Assembly (NCBI RefSeq): GCF_028867965.1
Contig: NZ_JAPQNT010000002.1
Location: 346,914-410,913, forward strand
Direction: 5' to 3'
DNA: 64,000 nucleotides
Source: Flavobacterium sp. SUN046
GTDB taxonomy: Bacteria; Bacteroidota; Bacteroidia; Flavobacteriales; Flavobacteriaceae
Of the stretch, positions 17,883 to 27,271 are shown piece after piece. Position 1 is the first letter of the stretch, and every line of letters begins with the position of its first letter. A program made the translations under genes and the position numbers. The notes beneath the pieces were generated by a model. The model was not told the origin of the DNA. It searched no databases and saw only the letters and a program-made list of their open reading frames with translations.

Positions 17883-18236
17883 TTATTGTATCAAAATATC
17901 TTTTTCATCTTTTATTATAATTTCTGGCATTCCTTTATAAATAATGACTGTGCCAGTAACACAAACTGTTTTTCCTTTTAAAAAGATACTTGGTTCGTAA
18001 CTAAAATTAACCAAATCTTTCTCGAAAATGGTAATTATAAATGTCTGATTCGGATAAGGTTTTCCAAAATTCAGCATAGTTGTTTTACTGTTTTTTGATA
18101 AAAAAGTGCTTTGTACTTTCTCACAAATTGTAACAATTTTACCTTCATATTGATCAATTTTGTTTAAGCTTACTTTTTCTTGAGAAAAGCTTGATGTAAA
18201 TGTAAAAAGTAGTAGTAAGAGATTGATTTTTTTCAT
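17883..18236 (-). CDS. Secreted OB-fold-like protein (paralog 2)
   Basis: The 117-residue protein has a signal peptide ending SFSQ. The mature part YEGKIVTICEKV ... TMLNFGKPYPNQTFIITIF ... FLKGKTVCVTGTVIIYKGMPEI parallels the protein at 16128-16481 and looks like a complete OB-fold. The same pattern occurs C-terminal to secreted thermonuclease-like enzymes, so nucleic-acid binding is possible but unproven. The two copies probably arose by duplication with the dehydrogenase gene between them. Confidence 0.7.
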   Translation of the reverse strand: MKKINLLLLLFTFTSSFSQEKVSLNKIDQYEGKIVTICEKVQSTFLSKNSKTTMLNFGKPYPNQTFIITIFEKDLVNFSYEPSIFLKGKTVCVTGTVIIYKGMPEIIIKDEKDILIQ

Positions 18237-18345
18237 TTTAAAAAATTAATTAAAATTTTATTATGCAATTATTTAACAAAATTGAATAGTATCAAATGTA
18301 AATATTTTTTATAATATAAATTTGAATCAAATGTTAATAATATTA

Positions 18346-18849
18346 TCATTCTTCTTCATCGTCATCCAAAAAATCGTCCATATCAAAATCATCCATATCA
18401 AAATCATTGTATTCGCCTTCAATTGGTGGAACTGCTCCAATTGGATTAAATAGACCCCATTCATCCCAAATATGATTATTAGAATCAAAATTTGCAACCC
18501 AGTCAATAAACAACAATCTAAATGCATCTAATTCTTCACGAATGAGTTTTACATATTCTTGATCTTTGTAGTTCTTCTGAAAACGAAAACTTCCTACATG
18601 AACATACAAGTGCATTGCATGGTCACGTATTATTGCAGCATTTTGCATTCTAATACTGTATAAATCGCCACCTTCGGCTCCAGCTATTTTGGCAGTAATT
18701 ATCATAGCATCTTCAAGCATCAAATGTTTTGTACCTTGAATATATTCATCATCTTCGGGTAATGATGCTAACAAACTTTGAACTAGTTGAAAAATTAATT
18801 CAGCTTTTTTATAAATAGGCAGATTGTTTGTTTTATCTTTTCTTGGCAT
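18346..18849 (-). CDS. Conserved helical hypothetical protein with acidic tail
   Basis: The 167-residue protein is predicted to be mainly helical in its first 130 residues, resembling a four-helix bundle. It ends in an acidic tail made of the tandem unit DFDMDDFDMDDF followed by LDDDEEE. No signal peptide or membrane segment is seen. I do not recognise a function. The repeated tail codons are also visible as a tandem DNA repeat at about 18355-18400. Confidence 0.65.
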   Translation of the reverse strand: MPRKDKTNNLPIYKKAELIFQLVQSLLASLPEDDEYIQGTKHLMLEDAMIITAKIAGAEGGDLYSIRMQNAAIIRDHAMHLYVHVGSFRFQKNYKDQEYVKLIREELDAFRLLFIDWVANFDSNNHIWDEWGLFNPIGAVPPIEGEYNDFDMDDFDMDDFLDDDEEE

Positions 18850-18960
18850 AGTTAAGGTTTGATATTGATATGATTAATCAGAATTTTTAAGGTTTATTTT
18901 TAGATTAGTATTTTTATAAAAATAGATAAAAATAAATTAAATATCGAAAGTATTAAACAA

Positions 18961-18992
18961 TAAAAAAACCGATTAGTTCCCTAATCGGTTTT
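18961..18992 (-). terminator. Terminator of tRNA-Ser
   Basis: On the minus strand the stem AAAACCGATTAG / CTAATCGGTTTT (loop GGA) is followed by a T run. Confidence 0.88.
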
Positions 18993-18999
18993 AATTCAG

Positions 19000-19084
19000 C
19001 GGAGAAAGAGGGATTCGAACCCCCGGACCTGTTACAGTCAACAGTTTTCAAGACTGCCGCATTCGACCGCTCTGCCATTTCTCC
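19000..19084 (-). tRNA. tRNA-Ser (TGA anticodon)
   Basis: The minus-strand transcript of about 85 nt has acceptor arms GGAGAAA and TTTCTCC. Its anticodon loop CTTGAAA gives TGA. The long variable arm GTTGACTGTAACAG is typical of type II tRNA-Ser, and the T loop is TTCGAAT. The discriminator is G. CCA is not encoded. Confidence 0.95.
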
Positions 19085-19117
19085 AGTTTGAGCGTGCGCA
19101 ATTCGTTATTGCGAGTG

Positions 19118-19148
19118 CAAATATAAGAACCTTTTTTAGTTTACCAAA
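19118..19148 (-). promoter_or_regulatory. Bacteroidota-type promoter of tRNA-Ser
   Basis: On the minus strand TTTG (19148-19145) and TATATTTG (19125-19118) are 19 bp apart. The TATATTTG is followed by CACTCG, identical to the tRNA-His and rpmH promoters. Confidence 0.75.
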
Positions 19149-19160
19149 TAGATTTTAAAT

Positions 19161-19199
19161 AAAAAAACGATTAATTTTTAATATAAAAAGTAATCGTTT
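19161..19199 (-). terminator. Terminator of the ribB gene
   Basis: On the minus strand AAACGATTA / TAATCGTTT forms the stem, followed by TTTTTTT. Confidence 0.7.
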
Positions 19200-19241
19200 C
19201 ATTTTCTAGATATTAGGAGTTGAAAAATCAACTATTCTTTC

Positions 19242-20372
19242 TTAATATCTTACATATTCTGTGATTTCTAATCCATAGCCAATCATTCCAACTCGTTTGG
19301 TTTGCTCAGTATTGGATACTAATCTTATTTTAGAAATGTCAATGTCATGCAAAATTTGTGCACCAATTCCGAAATCTTTAGAATCGATAATTATTTTTGG
19401 TGCCTTCATTACGCCTTGACTTTGTAATGATTTTAATTCGATAATTCGATTTAATAAACTCACCGATTGCATGTCTTGATTGATGAAAATTACCGCGCCT
19501 TTTCCTTCTTCGTTTATAACTTTAAACATGTCATCAAGCTGTTGGTCTGCATTGTTAGTTAATGTTCCCAATAAATCATTGTTTACTTGTGATGAATTTA
19601 TTCGTGTTAAAATTGGTTCATCAGAATTCCAAGTTCCTTTAGTTAATGCAATATGCACTTGTTTGTTGGTTGTTTGAACGTAAGCTCTCAAGCGAAACGT
19701 TCCAAAACGCGTTTCTATGTCAAAATCTTCTTTCTTAACAATTAAGCTATCGTGTTGCATTCTGTAAGCAACTAAATCTTCAATAGAAACTAATTTCAAA
19801 TCGAATTTTTTGGCAACATCAACAAGTTGAGGTAAACGCGCCATTGTACCATCTTCATTCATGATTTCCACAATTACACCAGCTGATTTTAATCCGGCAA
19901 GTCTAGCAAAATCAATAGCAGCTTCGGTATGACCAGTTCGTCTTAAGACACCACCTTGTTTAGCAACTAACGGAAAAATGTGACCAGGACGCGCTAAATC
20001 ATGTGGTTTGGTAGTTTCATCTACTAATGATAAAATGGTTTTGGCTCTATCGGCAGCAGAAATTCCTGTTGTGACTCCGTTTCCTTTTAAATCTACCGAA
20101 ACCGTGAAAGCAGTTTCCATATGATCGGTATTATTGCTTACCATTGCATGAAGTCCTAATTCTTTGCAACGACTTTCGGTAAGTGGCGCGCATATTAATC
20201 CGCGTCCGTGAGTAGCCATGAAGTTAATCATTTCGGGAGTTACTTTTTCGGCAGCAGCCAAAAAATCGCCTTCATTTTCTCTATCTTCGTCATCAACTAC
20301 TATAATTATTTTGCCTTGACGAATATCTTCAATGGCTTCTTCAATAGTGTTGAGTTGTATGTTATCTGACAT
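19242..20372 (-). CDS. ribB: 3,4-dihydroxy-2-butanone-4-phosphate synthase with degenerate GTP cyclohydrolase II domain
   Basis: The protein has 376 residues. The N-terminal RibB domain (about 1-205) is intact: [29 protein letters not shown] and [16 protein letters not shown] are all present, so it should make the four-carbon unit of riboflavin from ribulose 5-phosphate. The C-terminal RibA-like domain (about 210-376) lacks the zinc cysteines: the region normally HSECLTGDVFGSLRCDCG reads [18 protein letters not shown]. The RQEGRGIGL loop is replaced by NQDMQSVSL. This half is therefore probably not a cyclohydrolase, and a separate RibA must exist elsewhere. Confidence 0.92.
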   Translation of the reverse strand: MSDNIQLNTIEEAIEDIRQGKIIIVVDDEDRENEGDFLAAAEKVTPEMINFMATHGRGLICAPLTESRCKELGLHAMVSNNTDHMETAFTVSVDLKGNGVTTGISAADRAKTILSLVDETTKPHDLARPGHIFPLVAKQGGVLRRTGHTEAAIDFARLAGLKSAGVIVEIMNEDGTMARLPQLVDVAKKFDLKLVSIEDLVAYRMQHDSLIVKKEDFDIETRFGTFRLRAYVQTTNKQVHIALTKGTWNSDEPILTRINSSQVNNDLLGTLTNNADQQLDDMFKVINEEGKGAVIFINQDMQSVSLLNRIIELKSLQSQGVMKAPKIIIDSKDFGIGAQILHDIDISKIRLVSNTEQTKRVGMIGYGLEITEYVRY

Positions 20373-20400
20373 CTGTAAAATGTTTTTGTAAAGTAGTTAT

Positions 20401-22194
20401 TTATTTAATATCAATTTCTTGAAGCACTTTTTTATTGTATAAGTAAATCAAAATATAAAAAGGAAAAGCAATTAATAGTGAAATTAGTAACCCCGGTTCA
20501 ATATTTTTTCCAGTTTTTGCTGCAATTTCATCAATATTTTGTTGTGTTTTGTAAGTAAAATATAGAAAAAATAACAAACTAATTGCCGTAAAAGTTAGGA
20601 TTAAATTAGTATGTAAAAATAGTAAAGTCAAACTTAAAAGTACTGTAATTCCGTAAAGCAATAATGTGATTTTAAGTTGTTTATGATAATCAATAATATT
20701 TTCAATCGGATTTATATAGTCGTTTTTTTTCAATTCATCTGTAGTAATTGGTATAATTACTTCAGATTTTTTCACATTCAAAAGTTTTTTTATAGGCTCT
20801 AGTATAGCATCAAAACTTATCATTCCGCCAATATCATTTATAGCTCTGTAAGTTAGTAAAATGGCTAATGGCGTGAGTATCATCGATGACATCCAAACGC
20901 CAAGAAATGCTGGCATTTGATTTTCTTGAGCAACTCTTTTTCCGAAAGTATTTATAAAGTGAAATACTATAAATATAGCTACAGCAAATACGATTGGCAT
21001 TCCTAATCCGCCTTTTCGTATGATTGAACCAAGAGGCGCTCCAATAAAAAACATTAAAAGACACGAAAAAGCAATCATGAATTTATCATAAAGTGCTATC
21101 CAATGGCTATTGATGTTTTTTTCTTTCGATTCCATTTCAAATTTAGAACTATCAATTGAAAATCCAGTGTTTTCAATATTGTTTAAAGCAATTTTGAAAA
21201 TTTCTTTTTTCTGACTTTCGTTCAAATTTTGTAATAAATCTAAACCTATAAATTTTTTTGTTGGAATTGCTGACGTTGAATTATAAAAAGTATTTGCAAC
21301 ACCAGTTCTTAGATAAATATTTTCGGCATACGACTTGATGTCTTTTTTATAATTTTTATTAAGTGAATCAATTGTAAATCGCAATTCATTGATGTTTAGC
21401 ATTGTAGTAGTATTAGATACATCAACATTTTGCATATTGTCTTGATTTAATTTCGATAAATCGATATTGATTACATCTCGTTTAAATGTACCTTTTGCAA
21501 ACGGAATTTTATTGCGTTCTTCATAACGCTTTGGGATAATGTCTTCGTAATAATTTCCGTTAGTTAGCACTAGTTTTAAAGTATTTGAAGATTCACTGCT
21601 AACTAATTCTCCTTTTTCAGCCTTGATTACAGTTGTGCTTCCTTCACCATTATCTAGTTTACGATGAATTGTTACACCTTTTAGTAAATTTCCTTTTTCA
21701 CCTAATTTCTTTTCAACTTTGATAGTGTAATTTCCAACTTCACTAAATTGTCCTTCGGCAATAGCCATTGCAGGCTTGACTTGTGCAATATTTCGTCTAA
21801 AATTAATGAATTTATACTCGGCATACGGAATTACATTATTTGCAAAGAAAAATGATAAAATACTCAATAATAGAATAAATACCGTTATACTTTGCATTGA
21901 TCTTTGAAATGAAATTCCAGATGATTTCATCGCTGCAAATTCATAATTTTCTGCTAAGCTACCAAACGTCATGATTGAAGAAAGCAATACCGAAAGCGGT
22001 AGTACTAAAGGAACTATTCGTGGCATTGAAAACAAAAGAAATTTTAATACCAATATAAAATCTAAATCTTTACCAGCAAGTTCCGAAATGAATAACCAAA
22101 CAGTTTGTAGTATGAATATAAAAAACAAGATTACAAATACCGTAGTAAATGTAATCAAGAATGTTTTTAATAAGTATTTATCGAGGATTTTCAC
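20401..22194 (-). CDS. LptF/LptG family lipopolysaccharide export permease
   Basis: This 597-residue inner-membrane permease of the LptB2FG system extracts LPS from the inner membrane. The N-terminal ILDKYLLKTFLITF and three following membrane segments precede a large periplasmic beta-jellyroll domain (about residues 125-370). Three or more C-terminal membrane helices contain FIGAPLGSIIRKGGLGMP. A charged extension with further hydrophobic segments forms the last about 120 residues. Its neighbours LolA and FtsK fit an envelope operon; the gap to lolA is only 6 bp. Confidence 0.9.
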   Translation of the reverse strand: MKILDKYLLKTFLITFTTVFVILFFIFILQTVWLFISELAGKDLDFILVLKFLLFSMPRIVPLVLPLSVLLSSIMTFGSLAENYEFAAMKSSGISFQRSMQSITVFILLLSILSFFFANNVIPYAEYKFINFRRNIAQVKPAMAIAEGQFSEVGNYTIKVEKKLGEKGNLLKGVTIHRKLDNGEGSTTVIKAEKGELVSSESSNTLKLVLTNGNYYEDIIPKRYEERNKIPFAKGTFKRDVINIDLSKLNQDNMQNVDVSNTTTMLNINELRFTIDSLNKNYKKDIKSYAENIYLRTGVANTFYNSTSAIPTKKFIGLDLLQNLNESQKKEIFKIALNNIENTGFSIDSSKFEMESKEKNINSHWIALYDKFMIAFSCLLMFFIGAPLGSIIRKGGLGMPIVFAVAIFIVFHFINTFGKRVAQENQMPAFLGVWMSSMILTPLAILLTYRAINDIGGMISFDAILEPIKKLLNVKKSEVIIPITTDELKKNDYINPIENIIDYHKQLKITLLLYGITVLLSLTLLFLHTNLILTFTAISLLFFLYFTYKTQQNIDEIAAKTGKNIEPGLLISLLIAFPFYILIYLYNKKVLQEIDIK

Positions 22195-22200
22195 TTCAAA

Positions 22201-22842
22201 TTAATCTAATTTATTGATGTAGTAGTTTGGATATTTACTAGCTACAAAGGTAAATTGATTTTTTGACAATGGCTGATTGGTTTTGAAAGAATTAACAGTC
22301 AAAGTTGTTTTTGTTCCGTTTTTTCCAATCTCGATTAAATTGTAAATAGTTTTTGTTTGCACATCAATTCCAAGAAGAATTTCTTTACGTTGGTCTTTAG
22401 AATTTGTTGGAGTTAACTTAATGTACTGAATTTTACGACCTTTAATATCTTGAAGAATATCCCAAGTAAATTTGTAACCACTATTAAAAAAAGTCAACAT
22501 TTTAGATGGTGTAATCGCTTTTTCATCTGAATCATTTACACTTGAAATGGTAACTTCTTCATCTTCGGGTACAATTGTGTAGGTTTTTTTACCATCATAA
22601 ATTTTGGTAACACCCATAAAATTTAAAACATATTTATTTCCTTCAAGAACAACATTTCCTTTACTGTCTTGATTTATATTTTCTTTAGCGTTATTTAAAG
22701 TATATTTAAAATCAATAGTTATGTTTTTATAACTTTTAATTTTAGCAGTAACTTCGTCTAAAAGTACTTTTGCTTTTTTGTCTTGCGCATTAGTGGTTAA
22801 ACCAATAAATAATAATAAGGCAATTGACAGAAATTTGTTCAT
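22201..22842 (-). CDS. lolA: Outer-membrane lipoprotein carrier protein LolA family
   Basis: The protein has 213 residues from the ATG at 22842. This start gives a standard signal peptide (MNKFLSIALLLFIGLTTNAQ) and lies 5 bp after the ftsK stop. An upstream start at 22863 would overlap ftsK and spoil the signal peptide. The mature part is a LolA-like half-barrel with KNITIDFKYTLNN and later KEILLGIDVQTKTIYNLIEIGKNGTKTTLTVNSF. It ferries lipoproteins across the periplasm. Confidence 0.88.
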   Translation of the reverse strand: MNKFLSIALLLFIGLTTNAQDKKAKVLLDEVTAKIKSYKNITIDFKYTLNNAKENINQDSKGNVVLEGNKYVLNFMGVTKIYDGKKTYTIVPEDEEVTISSVNDSDEKAITPSKMLTFFNSGYKFTWDILQDIKGRKIQYIKLTPTNSKDQRKEILLGIDVQTKTIYNLIEIGKNGTKTTLTVNSFKTNQPLSKNQFTFVASKYPNYYINKLD

Positions 22843-22846
22843 TTTA

Positions 22847-25333
22847 CTATTTGTTTTGTTCATTACTTAAAAATTGATCGAGAGCAACTAAATCAGAAAT
22901 GTTTACACTTCTGGCTTTGCTGCCTTCAAATGGACCTACAATTCCTGCTGCTTCCAATTGATCAATCAATCTTCCTGCACGGTTGTAACCCAGTTTTAGT
23001 TTTCTTTGCAATAATGATGCCGAACCTTGTTGTGCAGTAACAATTATTTCGGCAGCTTCTCTAAACATAACATCTCTTTCAGAAATATCGATGTCTAATT
23101 TCACACTACTTTCTTCACCAACATATTCTGGCAACATGAATGCCGTTGCGTATGCTTTTTGTGAACCAATATAATCTACAATTTTTTCAACTTCGGGTGT
23201 GTCAACGAAGGCACATTGCACACGAACTAAGTCATTTCCGTTAGAAAAAAGTAAATCTCCACGACCAATTAATTGATCTGCACCGCCTGAATCTAAAATA
23301 GTTCTTGAATCGATTTTAGAAGTAACTCTAAAGGCAATACGCGCCGGAAAATTCGCTTTAATCATACCAGTAATTACGTTTACTGACGGACGTTGTGTTG
23401 CAATAATCAAGTGAATTCCGATGGCACGGGCCAGTTGTGCTAAACGTGCGATTGGAATTTCAACTTCTTTTCCAGCGGTCATAATTAAATCGGCAAACTC
23501 ATCAACAACCAAAACGATATAAGGTAGAAATTGGTGTCCGTGTTCAGGATTTAATTTACGTGCTTTAAATTTCTCGTTGTATTCTTTTATATTACGAACC
23601 ATCGCATCTTTTAATAAAGAATAACGGTTGTCCATTTCGATACAAAGAGAATTTAATGTATTGATTACTTTACTGTTATCAGTGATGATTGCATCTTCTG
23701 AATCAGGTAATTTTGCTAAATAATGTCTTTCGATTTTATTAAACAAAGTTAATTCTACTTTCTTTGGATCTACTAAAACAAACTTCACTTCGGCAGGATG
23801 TTTTTTGTACAATAAAGAAGTTAAAACAGCATTCAATCCAACCGATTTTCCTTGTCCGGTTGCGCCAGCCATTAATAGGTGAGGCATTTTGGCTAAATCG
23901 AATACAAAAGTTTCGTTCGAAATTGTTTTTCCTAATGCGATTGGTAATTCCATTTCGGCTTCTTGAAATTTAGCAGAAGAAATAACCGTTTTCATCGGAA
24001 CCATTGTTGGGTTTTTATTCGGAACTTCAATACCAATAGTACCTTTTCCAGGAATTGGTGCAATAATACGAATTCCTAATGCCGAAAGTGAAAGCGCAAT
24101 ATCGTCTTCCAAACTTTTAATCTTAGAAATACGAATTCCAGCTTCGGGAACAATTTCATATAATGTTACCGATGGTCCAACAGTAGCTTTAATTTGTGCA
24201 ATATCAATTTTGTAGTTGCGAAGTGTTTCTACAATTCGATTTTTATTTTCTTCTAATTCTTCTTGATTGATTGTGATTCCAACGCTTGCATATTCTTTTA
24301 ACAAATCAATTGTCGGAAATTTGTAATTTGACAATTCTAAAGTTGGATCAAATAAACCAAAATCGGCTACAAGTCTTGCGGCTAAATTATCTTCTACAAT
24401 ATCTTCATCTTGAGGTTTTTCGATGATAAATTCTTCTTCAACAGTTGAAACAACTTCTTGTGGTGTAATTTCTAAAGTTGGAGTAGGAGTAAGCGGAATA
24501 TTTTTGGGTTCATTTTTTAAAGTTGGCTCCAATTCAATTTCAGAATAACTTGATATTGTTGGTTTTAACGCTTCTTTATTAACTTCAAATTGTGTAGTCG
24601 GTTTGATGTATGGTTCTTCAATAACAGCATCCAAGTTGTCTTTAGATTCTTCAACGGCATATTCTTCTAAATTATAAGCTCCAGAATCGCCATCTGCAAT
24701 TGAACCTTTCATTTCGGCTAATTCATCTGATGCTTCCTTGTGTTTCTTTTCAAAAAACGTTTTGATTGTATCTGGAGAAATTTTGATTTTGAAAATTAAA
24801 TAAATAATTACTCCAAAAACCAATACTAATAATGTGCCAATTTTACCTATGTAATCTTGAAAAAACAAGTTCATTTCATAGCCAATTATTCCGCCAAGTT
24901 CAGGAATTGAATTAGCAAAAAATCCGAATAAAATGGATAAAATAATTATGGCAAATAAATCCCAAAACCAAGTTGATTTTAATTTTTTTAAAGGTAAATC
25001 TAAAACTAAAAAAGCACCAGTAACAAAAAATAATTTTACGAATAAAAATGATGCTGCTCCAAAACCTCTGTAAACAAAGAAATCAGCTAAATATGCACCA
25101 AATTTTCCTAACCAATTGTTGGTAGTTTCGTTTCTGTTTGCCAACGCATCAACAGCACTTTGATCTTCTTGACCGTGCATGAAGAACGAAATAAATGCCG
25201 CCAACAACCCAACAGATAAAAGTACCAAAAGGCAACCCAAAATTACTTTGTATTGCCTTTTCATTTTCCAAGGAAGTTTTTCGCCTAATTCCTCTGTTGA
25301 TTTTTTAGTTTCTTTTTTTACTGTTTTTGCCAT
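22847..25333 (-). CDS. ftsK: DNA translocase FtsK
   Basis: The 828-residue septal DNA pump has four N-terminal membrane helices (about residues 28-185) and an acidic linker (about 190-330). The motor carries Walker A GATGQGKSVG and Walker B VLVVDEFADL, plus the ATQRPSVNVITG motif. A C-terminal winged-helix gamma domain (ASLLQRKLKLGYNRAGRLID) recognises polar DNA signals. It coordinates chromosome dimer resolution with division. It is the first gene of a tight group with lolA and lptFG. Confidence 0.95.
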   Translation of the reverse strand: MAKTVKKETKKSTEELGEKLPWKMKRQYKVILGCLLVLLSVGLLAAFISFFMHGQEDQSAVDALANRNETTNNWLGKFGAYLADFFVYRGFGAASFLFVKLFFVTGAFLVLDLPLKKLKSTWFWDLFAIIILSILFGFFANSIPELGGIIGYEMNLFFQDYIGKIGTLLVLVFGVIIYLIFKIKISPDTIKTFFEKKHKEASDELAEMKGSIADGDSGAYNLEEYAVEESKDNLDAVIEEPYIKPTTQFEVNKEALKPTISSYSEIELEPTLKNEPKNIPLTPTPTLEITPQEVVSTVEEEFIIEKPQDEDIVEDNLAARLVADFGLFDPTLELSNYKFPTIDLLKEYASVGITINQEELEENKNRIVETLRNYKIDIAQIKATVGPSVTLYEIVPEAGIRISKIKSLEDDIALSLSALGIRIIAPIPGKGTIGIEVPNKNPTMVPMKTVISSAKFQEAEMELPIALGKTISNETFVFDLAKMPHLLMAGATGQGKSVGLNAVLTSLLYKKHPAEVKFVLVDPKKVELTLFNKIERHYLAKLPDSEDAIITDNSKVINTLNSLCIEMDNRYSLLKDAMVRNIKEYNEKFKARKLNPEHGHQFLPYIVLVVDEFADLIMTAGKEVEIPIARLAQLARAIGIHLIIATQRPSVNVITGMIKANFPARIAFRVTSKIDSRTILDSGGADQLIGRGDLLFSNGNDLVRVQCAFVDTPEVEKIVDYIGSQKAYATAFMLPEYVGEESSVKLDIDISERDVMFREAAEIIVTAQQGSASLLQRKLKLGYNRAGRLIDQLEAAGIVGPFEGSKARSVNISDLVALDQFLSNEQNK

Positions 25334-25374
25334 TCGAGATTAAATAGATGCTATAAAAATAGAAATTTTTAGTG

Positions 25375-25755
25375 TTATAAATTACAAATATGTGGAATAT
25401 AAATAATACATCCAATTGCAATTGCTGTCATTGCTGCAAAGAAAACGGCTCCTGCGGCAATATCTTTAATAAATCCGATGCGTTCGTGGTATTCTGGATG
25501 GATAAAATCGGCTACTTTTTCGACAGCGGTATTCAAACCTTCAATTCCAAGAACTAAGCCAATTGCGAGTGTTTGAACCAACCATTCTTCATGCGAAATA
25601 TGGAAGTAAAAACCAGCAATTATCATTAAAATTCCAATACTACTTTGCACCATAACGCTGTGTTCGGTAGTGATGAGTTTGATAGCACCTTTCAATGCAA
25701 ATCCCATACTCTTGAAGCGTCCGGTTAAAAAAGTTTTATCTCTTTCGAATTCCAT
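25375..25755 (-). CDS. dgkA: Diacylglycerol kinase (DgkA family)
   Basis: The 126-residue integral membrane kinase has three transmembrane helices. The family motif with the catalytic and metal Glu/Asn residues reads LGIEGLNTAVEKVADF (about residues 68-83), followed by KDIAAGAVFFAA. It recycles diacylglycerol or phosphorylates a related lipid at the inner membrane. It lies 10 bp downstream of the tpx gene on the same strand and is probably co-transcribed with it. Confidence 0.92.
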   Translation of the reverse strand: MEFERDKTFLTGRFKSMGFALKGAIKLITTEHSVMVQSSIGILMIIAGFYFHISHEEWLVQTLAIGLVLGIEGLNTAVEKVADFIHPEYHERIGFIKDIAAGAVFFAAMTAIAIGCIIYIPHICNL

Positions 25756-25765
25756 AAAAGGTATA

Positions 25766-26263
25766 TTATAGTGCTGCTAATGCCGCTTCGTAATTAGGTT
25801 CGTTAGCAATTTCTGCAACTTGTTCTTCATATTTTACAACGCCATTTTCATCCAAAACGATTACAACTCTTGAGTGTAAACCTGCAAATGCGCTATCAAC
25901 TAATTCTAAACCATAGTCTTTTCCGAAACTTCCTGTTTTAAAATCAGATAAACTGATTACATTTTCCAAACCTTCTGCACCACAAAAACGATTTTGAGCA
26001 AATGGTAAATCTCTTGAAATACACAATACTTTAGTGTTTTCTAATGTACTTGCTTTTGCGTTAAATGCTCTTACAGACGCCGCGCAAGTTCCAGTATCAA
26101 CACTTGGAAATATGTTCAAAACCAATTTGCTTCCAGCAAAATCTGCTAATGAAACCACTGATAAATCGGTTTTTACTAATTGAAATTGAGGTGCATTTGA
26201 ACCTGTTTTTGGTAATTCACCATTTGTGTTTACTGGGTTTCCACCTAATGTTATTTGAGCCAT
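25766..26263 (-). CDS. tpx: Thiol peroxidase (Tpx, atypical 2-Cys peroxiredoxin)
   Basis: The 165-residue peroxiredoxin carries its peroxidatic Cys in FPSVDTGTCAASVRAFN (about residue 59) and its resolving Cys in LPFAQNRFCGAEGL (about 93). These are the two Tpx-specific positions. It reduces alkyl and hydrogen peroxides with thioredoxin. The gene precedes dgkA with a short gap. Confidence 0.95.
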   Translation of the reverse strand: MAQITLGGNPVNTNGELPKTGSNAPQFQLVKTDLSVVSLADFAGSKLVLNIFPSVDTGTCAASVRAFNAKASTLENTKVLCISRDLPFAQNRFCGAEGLENVISLSDFKTGSFGKDYGLELVDSAFAGLHSRVVIVLDENGVVKYEEQVAEIANEPNYEAALAAL

Positions 26264-26331
26264 TTTTTTTGATTTTTTAGAAGCTTCAAAAGTATGAAAT
26301 TATTTCGGAATAGTGAAACTTATCCTTTGCA

Positions 26332-26787
26332 TTACTTTGAATTCGACTTTTTAGTTTTTTTGTAGGTTTTAATTTGATTAAAATCTTTTAAACTTGGATG
26401 ATTTTTAGTTCCGATTTTTAAAATTGAATCGTTTAATTCAATAATGATTAAATCTAAATATTGTCCTTTAAAACGAACTTTTATTATATATTCCCATTCA
26501 TTTTTCCCACTATTGTAATCATTTGTAATCTTGTATTTTGAAGTATTAATTTCTTTGAAACACTTGGTGCCAAAACTTGAGTAGGTTATGTTTTTATAAA
26601 TGCTGTCTTTGAATTGCAGCGTTTCTTTTTTTTCGCAATCTGCATAGTGTTCTAAATTGAGTTTGTTTTTTCCATCATAATAAAATTCATATAATTGCCA
26701 ATCTCCAATAATTTTTTGGAAATCGTTTTTTGGAGTAGTTTTTATAAACGAAATCAATATCAGAAAATAAATCAAAGTAATTTTCAT
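26332..26787 (-). CDS. Secreted lipocalin-like hypothetical protein
   Basis: The 151-residue protein has an N-terminal hydrophobic signal (MKITLIYFLILISFIKT). The GDWQLYEFYYDG motif near residue 28 is the usual first strand of lipocalin-like proteins of Bacteroidota. Two cysteines at about residues 51 and 76 could form a disulfide. The function is unknown. It is divergent from the arsR gene with a 120-bp gap. Confidence 0.65.
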   Translation of the reverse strand: MKITLIYFLILISFIKTTPKNDFQKIIGDWQLYEFYYDGKNKLNLEHYADCEKKETLQFKDSIYKNITYSSFGTKCFKEINTSKYKITNDYNSGKNEWEYIIKVRFKGQYLDLIIIELNDSILKIGTKNHPSLKDFNQIKTYKKTKKSNSK

Positions 26788-26877
26788 AGCTCAGAAAATA
26801 AGTCAGTTTTAAAACATTTAAAATTAAATAATATTGTCTTTATAAATAAATTTGGATTGTATTATTATATTATCGTA

Positions 26878-26889
26878 ATATTGCAATAT
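26878..26889. promoter_or_regulatory. Candidate ArsR operator palindrome
   Basis: The perfect 12-bp palindrome ATATTGCAATAT lies 19-30 bp before the arsR ATG, within a larger imperfect dyad (TTATCGTAATATTGCAATATAA). ArsR-type repressors bind such AT-rich dyads and usually repress their own operon. Assignment is by position and symmetry only. Confidence 0.5.
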
Positions 26890-26907
26890 AAAAATAACTA
26901 TTACCAA

Positions 26908-27231
26908 ATGGGAGTTTCTAAAACAGAATCATTTTCGGATAAACACAACGAGTTATCAATACTTTTTAAAGCGCTTTCGCATCCGGCAAGAGTTGCTATA
27001 ATTGAATATTTATTAAAAGTAGATAAATGTATTTGTGGTGATATTGTGAACGAATTACCATTGGCACAACCAACAATTTCACAGCATTTAAAAGAATTAA
27101 AAAATGCAAATATTATTAAAGGAACAATTGATGGAACAGCTATTTGTTATTGTTTGAATTCAGATACAATGACAAAAATCGAACTGTATTTCAGCGGAAT
27201 TTCTAAAGAATTAATGAGTAAATGTTGTTAA
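26908..27231 (+). CDS. arsR: ArsR/SmtB family metalloregulator
   Basis: The 107-residue winged-helix repressor starts its core with LFKALSHPARVAIIEYLLK. The metal-sensing motif in helix 3 reads DKCICGDIV (ELCVCDL-type, two Cys). The recognition helix is LAQPTISQHLKELKNANII, and the protein ends in a vicinal CysCys. I chose the ATG at 26908; the longer upstream frame extends through the promoter. It should derepress the following genes on arsenite or a related thiophilic metalloid. Confidence 0.92.
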   Translation: MGVSKTESFSDKHNELSILFKALSHPARVAIIEYLLKVDKCICGDIVNELPLAQPTISQHLKELKNANIIKGTIDGTAICYCLNSDTMTKIELYFSGISKELMSKCC

Positions 27232-27271
27232 ATAGTAAAAATATAAAGTTCTAATTTCTAAAATTTAAAAA

